DNA of 61,778 bases from JBFMFH01 sp040752275 (GTDB lineage: Bacteria > Acidobacteriota > Vicinamibacteria > Vicinamibacterales > JAKQTR01): assembly GCA_040752275.1 (NCBI GenBank), contig JBFMFH010000083.1:1-61778 (forward strand), given 5' to 3'. Both the position numbers and the translations under genes were made by a program. The notes beneath the pieces are model-generated. The model was not told where the DNA came from and searched no databases. It saw only the letters and a list, made by a program, of their open reading frames with translations. Shown here piece after piece: positions 54,755 through 61,778 of this stretch (the stretch's first letter is position 1; the number at the start of each line of letters is the position of its first letter).

Positions 54755-55840
54755 TCAGGGCTGCAGCCGGCGGGCTGCGACGGGGTAGCTCACGGCGAAC
54801 AGGGCCGCGAACCCGAGGGCGAACGGCCAGATCTCCGCCAGGCCGGCTCCGAAGGCCAGCATCGCGTTCACGCCCTCCATCGCCCACCCGGTGGGCACGA
54901 CGTAGGCCAGCCGGCGCATGAACGGACCGACGATCTCGAGCGGCCACCAGAGGCCGCCGAGCGGTGAGAGCAAGACGGCGGTCCAGACGGCGATGCTGGC
55001 ACACTTGTCCGGGTCCTTGAAGAGCGTGCCGAGCAGGATCCCCAATGACGCGGAGGCGAGAGCGAAAAGAGTCAGGAATCCGAAGAACACCCAGAAGTGC
55101 GCGGCCCACTGGATGCCGGCCACCAGCCCGACCACCAGCATGTAGGCGATCTGCACCCAGCCGATGGCAAACCGCCCCAGCAGCTTGCCAAGGACGATCT
55201 CGCGCGTCGACACCGGCGCCATCGCCATGCGCCTGAGCCTGCCGCTGGCGCGGTCCTCGGCGATGCCGGCCCCGGACACCAACAGGTTCAGGAAGACGAA
55301 CATCACGAGATAGGCGGGGACGCTGCGCTGGAAGCCGGTCGTCCTGTCCCGGCGTTCGATCCCGAGGTCATCCTCGCGCATGGCGAGGGGACCATCCCCC
55401 ACGGGGGGAGCCGCCGCCGAGCCTCCCGCCATCGTGAAATGCAGCCTGGTGAGCGCCTTTTGCGTCTTGAATCGGAGGTCGCGCTCTCTGGAGGTCTCTT
55501 CGGCGCCTGCGTGCAACACGAACTCGGCCTTGCCCCCCGCACGAAGCGCCTCCGCCGCGCCGGGCGGCACCACGACCGTCAGCCGGCCCGGTTCGATCGC
55601 CTCCGCGAGTGGAGCCGTCACGCCATCGTCTTCGAGCATCCGCGCGAGCGATTGCGCCACCTCGGCCGTGGTGTCATGGTTGACGATCGCCAGGCGCGGG
55701 CGCTGCGCCGGCCTCGGCTGGAACAACAGGCCGAAGAACACGGTGAAAATGAGCGGGCCGACGAAGATCCAGAACAGGGCCTCGCGCTCGCGCAGGACCC
55801 GCTTCAGGTCGTACCACGCGATGACCGCCACGCGTCGCAT
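54755..55840 (-). CDS. ABC-2 type transporter permease (second)
   Basis: The 361-residue protein has one N-terminal helix (WIFVGPLIFTVFFGLLF), a large periplasmic domain of about 140 residues, and five more helices toward the C-terminus (MFVFLNLLVSGAGIAEDRASG with GRLRRMAMAPVSTREIVLGK). This is the ABC-2/YhhJ layout of drug or lipid exporters. It is the last gene of the MFS-ATPase-permease-permease operon, 3 nt after the first permease. Confidence 0.92.
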   Translation of the reverse strand: MRRVAVIAWYDLKRVLREREALFWIFVGPLIFTVFFGLLFQPRPAQRPRLAIVNHDTTAEVAQSLARMLEDDGVTAPLAEAIEPGRLTVVVPPGAAEALRAGGKAEFVLHAGAEETSRERDLRFKTQKALTRLHFTMAGGSAAAPPVGDGPLAMREDDLGIERRDRTTGFQRSVPAYLVMFVFLNLLVSGAGIAEDRASGRLRRMAMAPVSTREIVLGKLLGRFAIGWVQIAYMLVVGLVAGIQWAAHFWVFFGFLTLFALASASLGILLGTLFKDPDKCASIAVWTAVLLSPLGGLWWPLEIVGPFMRRLAYVVPTGWAMEGVNAMLAFGAGLAEIWPFALGFAALFAVSYPVAARRLQP

Positions 55841-55843
55841 CGG

Positions 55844-57106
55844 TCAGCTCCTCATCCGCCGTCGTTCGACGAACACGGCCAACCCAAGTGCGGCGACCCC
55901 CCACGCCCAGGTGGGCAGGAGGCGCACACCCAGTTCGGCAAGCGGCCGCTGGTTCACGAGCACATCGATGAAGCCCTGCTGCGCCGCGCCGTTGGGCACG
56001 AGCATGGCCACCTGCTGCAAGAACGGGGGAAACGTCTCCGCCGGAACGAACGTGCCGCCGACGAGCGACAGCACGAGCACCACAACGCCGCCGACAAACG
56101 ACGCGCTCCGATCGCTCTTCGCGAGCGCGATCGACAGCAGGTGGAGTCCGGCGGCAAAGATCGTGAACCCGAACGCGATCGCCAGCAGGGCCAGCGGATC
56201 CCGGAGCTGGATGCGGAACACCACCGCGCCGACGGCCGCCAGGAGCAGCAGCAGGCATAGCAGCGCGACGAGCATGAAGATCACGCTGCCGCCGATCACC
56301 GCGCCCGCGGGTGCCGGCGTCATGACTAGACGCCGCTGCAACCCGCGCATCCGATCGCGCAGCAGGCGCAGCGCGAGCGCCTGCGCAATGAACAGCAGGC
56401 CGAAGATGACCAGGCCGGGGAACATGTAGGCGAAGAACACCCTGGGGTCCGCACCGAATCCTGTCTGGGCCTCGGCCCGGGTCGGACGCTGAACCGGAAC
56501 CGAGAGATTCTCCAGGCCCTGCAGACTGCCGATCCGCCGGCCGGCTTCGAAGAACCCGGTCGAGATGGCTGCCACCTCCTCGGACGTCGGTTCGCGATTG
56601 GCGTCCATCAGGGCGCGGATCTTCCGGATCGGTTCCACCGCGTGGCCGTACAACCCGTTGCCAATCACGGTCGTCATCTCGACCATGCTGCGGGCAATCT
56701 CGGGCCCGATCGTCTGGATGGGGTTCTTGTAGAGTACCAACTCGGCACGATCACCGGCGAGCAAGGCATCCTGGAAGCCCTCGGGCACGACGATCAAGGC
56801 AGCCGCCTGGCCCCGTGTGAACTGCTCACGGGCCTCATCACGGCTGTTTGCCTGCGCCAGCTCGAAAAGATCCTTGGCCGGCCCGCCCGAGAACACTTGC
56901 GGAACTGCGCCGGATAGCAGGGTGTCGTCCTCGTCGAGGAACAGTACCTTGACAGGCGGGAGCTTCCCCTGCGCCGCAATCTGCCCGAAGGCGCCGTACT
57001 CGATGACGGCCAGCGTGACGGGAATGGCCATCAACAGCAGGACCAGTCCCGGGTTGCGCACCAGCCGGCGCAGGTGATGACGGGCGATGATCACGGTCTC
57101 GCGCAT
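55844..57106 (-). CDS. ABC-2 type transporter permease (first)
   Basis: The 420-residue protein has an N-terminal helix (NPGLVLLLMAIPVTLAVIEY), a periplasmic domain of about 200 residues, then six helices with GLQRRLVMTPAPAGAVIGGS. I start at Met 57106, since the 8 residues further up add only Arg-rich sequence. It pairs with the next permease as a heterodimer with the ATPase upstream. Confidence 0.91.
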   Translation of the reverse strand: MRETVIIARHHLRRLVRNPGLVLLLMAIPVTLAVIEYGAFGQIAAQGKLPPVKVLFLDEDDTLLSGAVPQVFSGGPAKDLFELAQANSRDEAREQFTRGQAAALIVVPEGFQDALLAGDRAELVLYKNPIQTIGPEIARSMVEMTTVIGNGLYGHAVEPIRKIRALMDANREPTSEEVAAISTGFFEAGRRIGSLQGLENLSVPVQRPTRAEAQTGFGADPRVFFAYMFPGLVIFGLLFIAQALALRLLRDRMRGLQRRLVMTPAPAGAVIGGSVIFMLVALLCLLLLLAAVGAVVFRIQLRDPLALLAIAFGFTIFAAGLHLLSIALAKSDRSASFVGGVVVLVLSLVGGTFVPAETFPPFLQQVAMLVPNGAAQQGFIDVLVNQRPLAELGVRLLPTWAWGVAALGLAVFVERRRMRS

Positions 57107-57173
57107 AAGCAGTTGTCGGCGCGGCCTCACGCCGACATGGCGCAGGTCACGCAGCCGACCAGCGACCTCGCGC

Positions 57174-57209
<36 letters not shown>

Positions 57210-57215
57210 AGTGTC

Positions 57216-58142
57216 CTACTCCCGCAGCTCCCGTCCTGTCAGCTTGATGAACAGGTTCTCGAGGCTCGGCTGGCGGATGGCAACCTCGCGGACCTCCCCG
57301 AGGCCGGCCGCCACGTCCAGGACGGCCGCGACTTCCCGCTCGGCCCGCTCAACCGTCAGGAGCAATTCGGCCTCTGACGCCCTGATCAACTCGAAGCGCG
57401 GGTGGCGCTGCAGCTCGACGGCCACGGCCTCCGGACGGAATGCGCCGCGCAGGGCGATGATCTCGCGCTCGCCCGCGGCCCGCCGCAGCTCCTGCAGGGT
57501 GCCCTCGGCGAGGATGGCGCCGTGATCGATGATTCCCAGGCGATCGCACAGCCGCTCGGCCTCGTCGAGGTAATGGGTCGTGTAGACCACCGTCGACCCG
57601 GATGCCGAGATCGACCGCACAAGGTCCAGGATGCTCGCGCGCGTCTGCGGATCGAGACCGACCGTCGGCTCGTCCATCAGCACCACCTTCGGGTCGTGCA
57701 TGAGGCCGGCCGCGATGTTCAACCGGCGGAGCATGCCGCCCGAATATCTCTCGATCGGCTCCCGGGCCCGGTCCTGCAGGCTGACGCGCTCGAGCACGGC
57801 GTCGATGCGGCGCTGCAGGTCCTGCCCCTCGAGACCGTACAGCTGACCGAAGAACCGGAGGTTGTCGCGCGCGGAGAACTCGGTGTAGAGCGCGACTTCC
57901 TGCGGCACGACGCCGAGCACGCGCCGGGCGTCCACGCTCCGGCGCACCACGTCGATCCCGTTGAGCAGCGCCTGGCCCGCATCCGGCTTCACCAGTCCGC
58001 ACAGAATCCCGATCGCCGTCGACTTGCCGGCGCCGTTGGGCCCGAGCAGGCCATAGATCTCCCCCGCACTCACCCGGAACGAGATCCCTCTGAGAGCCTC
58101 GATCTCGCCGAAGGTCTTCCGCAGGTTCGTGACGTCAATCAC
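57216..58142 (-). CDS. ABC transporter ATP-binding protein
   Basis: The 308-residue protein has Walker A GPNGAGKST, signature YSGGMLRR, Walker B VVLMDEPTVGLD and the H-loop TTHYLDEAE. A C-terminal regulatory domain of about 80 residues follows, as in DrrA/CcmA-type ATPases. It energises the two ABC-2 permeases downstream. One nucleotide separates it from the MFS stop. Confidence 0.95.
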   Translation of the reverse strand: MIDVTNLRKTFGEIEALRGISFRVSAGEIYGLLGPNGAGKSTAIGILCGLVKPDAGQALLNGIDVVRRSVDARRVLGVVPQEVALYTEFSARDNLRFFGQLYGLEGQDLQRRIDAVLERVSLQDRAREPIERYSGGMLRRLNIAAGLMHDPKVVLMDEPTVGLDPQTRASILDLVRSISASGSTVVYTTHYLDEAERLCDRLGIIDHGAILAEGTLQELRRAAGEREIIALRGAFRPEAVAVELQRHPRFELIRASEAELLLTVERAEREVAAVLDVAAGLGEVREVAIRQPSLENLFIKLTGRELRE

Positions 58143-58143
58143 G

Positions 58144-59337
58144 TCAACCTCGCTCCAGTTTCGGGTGCATCATCGCCAGCATCGCCTGGACGCCGAGCAC
58201 CGGCCCGGGCAACACGACCAGGAACGCCCACTGCCAGCCGATCCAGCCGGCGACGGCCGACACGAGCCTGATCGAGAACATCGTCAACAGGAAGCCGAGG
58301 CACGTCTGCACGGTCAGCGCCGTGCCCACGTGCTCCTCCGGGCTCGTCTCGGACACGATAGCCGAGAACTGCGCAGAATCTGCCACGACGGCGAATCCCC
58401 AGATGGCCACCAGCACGAACAGCACGACGACGGACGCTTGGAAGGCGACCGCGGTGAGCGCCGTGCACGTGGCACTGACCATCATCGCCCACGCGGCGAC
58501 GCGTGCGCGGCCGAGTCGGTCCGCATAGAAGCCGGCCACGACGCATCCGGCCGCTCCGGCACCCACGGCCGTGAACGCCGCGAGCGAGCCGAGGTGATCG
58601 GGCCGCGGGTACGACCTGACAATCAGGGCGGCGGACACGTAGACGCCAATCCACGTCCACATGGAGTAGAGCTCCCACATGTGGCCGAGATACCCGAGCA
58701 CCGCCAGGCGCGGTGCCCGGCGCCGGAACACCTTGATGGCAGCGGCCGGCTCGAAGGGAGCGCTCGCGGCCACGTACGGGCCGTCGCGCACCGTGAGCAC
58801 GACGAGCAGTCCTCCAGCCGCCGCCAGCAGCGACGCCAGCAGCATCAGCGTGCGCCAGGACCCGTCGGAGATCCCGGCCAGCAGGTACGGGACCGCCTTG
58901 CCCAGCGTCAGGGCGCCGATGAGGATGCCGAGCGCGGCGCCCCGGCCCCGCGTGAACCAGCCCGCGACGATCTTCATGGCAGGCGGGTAGACCAGCGCCA
59001 GGGCGCTGCCGGTCGCGAAACGCCAGGCGACCGCCTCGACGGGCGTAGGCGCTCTCGTCACGAGAGTGTTGGCCATCGCCGCACCGGCGCATCCGATGGC
59101 GAACACCCAGCGTGCGCTGATCAGATCCGACAGATTGAGCAGCGCGCTGACGATGGTGCCGGCGACGAATCCTCCCTGCACCGCCATGGTCAGCCACGCC
59201 GCCTGCGCGCCTGTGAGATGGTACTCGGACACGAGGGCCGGTGCGACGGCCGTCGCCGAGAACCACGGCGTCATTGCCAGGAGCTCGGCCACTCCCACGA
59301 GGGCGAGCATGCGCCAGGCCTGCCAACCGTTTACCAT
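58144..59337 (-). CDS. MFS transporter at the head of the ABC operon
   Basis: The 397-residue protein has about 12 helices with MVNGWQAWRMLALVGVAELL at the start, a VAWRFATGSALALVYPPAMK segment, and GFYADRLGRARVAAW as the second-half motif A. The substrate is unknown. The start at 59337 is followed one gene later by the ATPase, so it is part of a four-gene export operon; frames upstream of 59337 are shadows of the M16 gene. Confidence 0.9.
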   Translation of the reverse strand: MVNGWQAWRMLALVGVAELLAMTPWFSATAVAPALVSEYHLTGAQAAWLTMAVQGGFVAGTIVSALLNLSDLISARWVFAIGCAGAAMANTLVTRAPTPVEAVAWRFATGSALALVYPPAMKIVAGWFTRGRGAALGILIGALTLGKAVPYLLAGISDGSWRTLMLLASLLAAAGGLLVVLTVRDGPYVAASAPFEPAAAIKVFRRRAPRLAVLGYLGHMWELYSMWTWIGVYVSAALIVRSYPRPDHLGSLAAFTAVGAGAAGCVVAGFYADRLGRARVAAWAMMVSATCTALTAVAFQASVVVLFVLVAIWGFAVVADSAQFSAIVSETSPEEHVGTALTVQTCLGFLLTMFSIRLVSAVAGWIGWQWAFLVVLPGPVLGVQAMLAMMHPKLERG

Positions 59338-59415
59338 GAGCCGCGAGTACCTATACGATGGCCGTGAGGGTTCGTTCCCATCATAACCGCCGGCAGGCGC
59401 ATCACGGATCAACCT

Positions 59416-60735
59416 TTGACGCACACGACCTTTGACATCCCCTATCGCCGCCAGACCCTCGGGAACCGTCTCGACGTCATCGTGCACGAGGATCATTCGT
59501 GCCCCATCGTGGCGGTGAATGTCTGGTACCACGTCGGATCGAAAGACGAGGCGCCGGGACGCACCGGCTTCGCCCATCTCTTCGAACACCTGATGTTCGA
59601 GGGTTCCGCCCACCACGACGGCAGCTACTTCGAGCCGATCCAGCGTGCCGGAGGCCAGCTGAACGGATCGACCAACACCGACAGGACGAACTACTGGGAG
59701 GTGGTCCCGTCGAACGCCGTCGAGCTTGCGGTCTGGATGGAATCCGATCGGATGGGACACCTGCTGCCCGCGCTCACCGACGAGAAGTTCCACAACCAGC
59801 GGGACGTGGTGCTGAACGAGCGGCGGCAGAACTACGAGAACCGGCCCTATGGCCTTGCCCCCGTAGCCTTGATGGCCGCGCTCTTTCCCGCCGCGCACCC
59901 GTACAGCTGGATGACCATCGGGTCGCCTGACGATCTGCGCGCCGCGTCGCTGGCCGAGGTGCACGCCTTCTTCCGCCGCTTCTACCACCCGGCCAATGCC
60001 TCGCTGGCCCTTGCTGGAGACATCAGCCACACGCACGCGCTCGAACTCGTCGAGAGGTACTTCGGCGACATCCCGCCGGGCGAGAAGCCAGGCGCCGCCG
60101 AGCCGGCGCCCTCGGCGCTGGCGCCACGGCGCCTGGTCCTCGAAGACCGTGTCGAGTTGCCGCGCCTGTACCTCGCCTGGCTGACGCCCGCCCTCTTCAC
60201 GGACGGCGACGCGGAGTGCGACCTGCTGGCCAACGTGCTCGGCGGCGGCAAGGCCTCGCGGCTCTACCGCCGGCTCGTGTACGAACAGCGCGTCGCAACC
60301 GACGTCTCCGCGTACCAGGCCTCGCGCGAGCTGGGCGGGTTCTTCCAGATCGCCGCAACGGCCGTGCCCGGCACGACACTCGAGACACTGGAGGGGGCAA
60401 TCATGGAGGAGGTGGCCCGTCTCGCCGATCAGGGGCCAACCTCAGAGGAGCGCGATCGCTCCGTGGCGCTGACGGAGTCGGCCTTCTGGTCCCGGCTGGA
60501 ACACGTCGGCGGGTTTGGCGGCAAGGCCGACCAGCTGAACGGCTATAACGTCCATCGGGGCGACCCGGGGTGGTTCGGCCACGATCTCGCCCGCTATACG
60601 GACGCGGAGGTGGCCTCGATGCGCGAGTCGGCACGCCGGTTCCTGGCCGCCGCCGACCGGGTCACGCTGAGCGTGGTTCCATCCGGCCGGCGCGCCACCG
60701 CCGCCCCGGACAGCCAAGCCGTGGAGGTCTCGTGA
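59416..60735 (+). CDS. M16-family zinc metallopeptidase, catalytic subunit
   Basis: The 439-residue protein has the inverted zinc motif HLFEHLMFEG (HxxEH), with the downstream glutamate in NERRQNYENRP. It resembles processing-peptidase/PqqL-type M16B proteins. TTG appears to be the start codon. Its stop overlaps the GTG of the next M16 gene, so a heterodimer is likely. No signal peptide is visible in this frame. Confidence 0.92.
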   Translation: MTHTTFDIPYRRQTLGNRLDVIVHEDHSCPIVAVNVWYHVGSKDEAPGRTGFAHLFEHLMFEGSAHHDGSYFEPIQRAGGQLNGSTNTDRTNYWEVVPSNAVELAVWMESDRMGHLLPALTDEKFHNQRDVVLNERRQNYENRPYGLAPVALMAALFPAAHPYSWMTIGSPDDLRAASLAEVHAFFRRFYHPANASLALAGDISHTHALELVERYFGDIPPGEKPGAAEPAPSALAPRRLVLEDRVELPRLYLAWLTPALFTDGDAECDLLANVLGGGKASRLYRRLVYEQRVATDVSAYQASRELGGFFQIAATAVPGTTLETLEGAIMEEVARLADQGPTSEERDRSVALTESAFWSRLEHVGGFGGKADQLNGYNVHRGDPGWFGHDLARYTDAEVASMRESARRFLAAADRVTLSVVPSGRRATAAPDSQAVEVS

Positions 60736-61778
60736 GCGGCGTCGATCGCAGCCGCCTGCCGGAGATCGCCGCCGAGCCGGCATTCCATTTCCCGATCGCC
60801 GCCAAGGCGAAGTTGGCGAACGGCCTCGGCATCTGGACCATCGAGCGTCCCCGGCTGCCGCTCGTGTCGATCCTGCTCGTCGTCGCGGCCGGCTCGGCCG
60901 ACGATCCTGCCGGCCGGCACGGGCTGGCGGCTTTGACGGCGGACATGCTTGACGAGGGCTCGGGCGATCGATCGGCCATCGACATGACCGAAGCGCTCGC
61001 ACGCCTGGGCACCGAGCTCGACACGCAGATCGGGCCTGACTCGGTCACCGTCGGTCTCACCGTGCTTCGCCGTCATCTCGCCGAAGCCCTGCACCTCCTG
61101 GGGGACATCGTCGTCCGTCCGCGTCTGGATGTGGCGGACGTCGAGCGGGTACGCACACTGCGCCTCAACAGGCTGCGCCAGCTCAGGGACGTGCCCTCGG
61201 CCCTCGCCGAACAGGCCTTCGCGGCCGCGCTGTACGGCGACCATCCGTACGGCCACCTGGCGGTTGGATCGACGCGCGCGCTGGAAGCCATGACCACGTC
61301 GGACGTCGAGGCGTTTCACCGCGCGGCTTATCGGCCGGGCCGGGCGACACTCATTGCGGTGGGCGATGTCCACGAACACGAAGTGGTCCAGGCGGTCGAC
61401 GAGGCCTTCCGGAACTGGGTCACAGCGCCGGAGTCGGTCACGCAGTTCAGGCCGCCGGCGGTCGAGACACGGGGTGCGAGACTCGTCATCCTCGATCGTC
61501 CCGGCGCGGCCCAGACGGAGCTCAGAATCGGCCATGTGGCCGCCGCCAGGAGTACGCCGGACTACCACGCCCTCGTGCTGCTCAACGCCGTCCTGGGCGG
61601 GCAGTTCGTGAGCCGGATCAACATGAACCTGCGTGAGCGCCGGGGGTTCACCTACGGGGCTCGGACGTCCTTCGACTTCCGGCAGCTTCCAGGCCCGTTC
61701 GTGCTGGCCACAACCGTGGAGACCGGCGCCACGGCCGACGCGGTCGGGGAGTCGATCGCCGAGCTCGTCGCGGTCCGC
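60732..61778 (+). CDS. M16-family peptidase-like subunit, non-catalytic (cut by window edge)
   Basis: The frame from GTG 60732 runs to the window end (349 residues seen). It aligns in outline with M16 proteins (LANGLGIWTIERPRLPLVSI; GDHPYGHLAVGSTRALEAMT; NMNLRERRGFTYGARTSFDF). At the zinc-motif position it reads GLAALTADMLDEGSGDRS, so the HxxEH residues are missing. This is typical of the substrate-binding partner in heterodimeric M16B enzymes. GTGA overlap couples it to the catalytic subunit. Confidence 0.9.
   Translation, partial: MSGVDRSRLPEIAAEPAFHFPIAAKAKLANGLGIWTIERPRLPLVSILLVVAAGSADDPAGRHGLAALTADMLDEGSGDRSAIDMTEALARLGTELDTQIGPDSVTVGLTVLRRHLAEALHLLGDIVVRPRLDVADVERVRTLRLNRLRQLRDVPSALAEQAFAAALYGDHPYGHLAVGSTRALEAMTTSDVEAFHRAAYRPGRATLIAVGDVHEHEVVQAVDEAFRNWVTAPESVTQFRPPAVETRGARLVILDRPGAAQTELRIGHVAAARSTPDYHALVLLNAVLGGQFVSRINMNLRERRGFTYGARTSFDFRQLPGPFVLATTVETGATADAVGESIAELVAVR

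Overview
The window is about 62 kb of GC-rich bacterial chromosome, packed with genes on both strands. The best fit is an Acidobacteriota member, probably Vicinamibacteria-like. The reasons are an ADOP-type permease next to a PadR regulator, a Gram-negative envelope (TonB receptor, patatin/Omp85 protein), aerobic high-affinity respiration, and many intergenic tandem repeats with a 7-nt period. This placement is inferred from gene content, not from a search.

Layout. (1) 102-12814 is one long plus-strand respiratory operon: CcoS-like protein, Rieske protein, cytochrome b, a heptaheme cytochrome c, CcoN, CcoO, two small membrane subunits without heme, a GltD-like flavoprotein with ferredoxin domains, a SafE/TauE-like protein, CcoG, a CcoH-position micro-protein and the CcoI copper ATPase. 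Neighbouring genes mostly overlap or nearly touch. It looks like a self-contained quinol-cytochrome c-cbb3 oxidase chain with its assembly factors. (2) 12874-24238 holds one-carbon/methionine metabolism, a double UspA protein, a lipoprotein, a YbaN-like protein, lactate permease, an ornithine-cyclodeaminase-family enzyme, PhoH/PIN ATPase, and an SPFH plus zinc-ribbon pair. (3) 24449-30244 holds an ADOP permease with its PadR regulator and a clear operator-like inverted repeat, a nucleotidyltransferase-like gene with a small partner, a repeat cluster, tRNA-Asp(GTC), tRNA-Val(TAC) and a DUF3592 protein. (4) 30283-35300 holds a PlpD-like patatin autotransporter, an M20 peptidase and GalT. (5) 35571-38294 is a decayed defence island: a helicase-like N-terminal fragment joined to the C-terminus of a type III Mod methyltransferase, an intact HigB/HigA pair with a good promoter, and a frameshifted, internally deleted Res subunit. 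(6) 38400-61778 holds NamZ, DUF362, two MFS transporters, an RNase Z-like enzyme, a ppk1-ppx operon, an O-methyltransferase, an amidase, a hydrolase-TonB receptor pair, a radical SAM/SPASM protein, an MFS-ABC export operon, and a pair of M16 peptidases whose second member runs off the window.

Three sequence-level themes stand out. Unrelated 7-nt-period tandem arrays occur at about nine intergenic or gene-edge sites and spill into reading frames (GalT tail, amidase N-terminus, the Res-NamZ join). Several genes have a TAnnnT-like box ending 6-7 nt before the start codon and no Shine-Dalgarno, which suggests leaderless mRNAs; two of these boxes face away from each other across a perfect palindrome. 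A type III restriction locus has been eroded on both sides of a toxin-antitoxin pair that is still intact. I found no CRISPR array, insertion sequence or rRNA.
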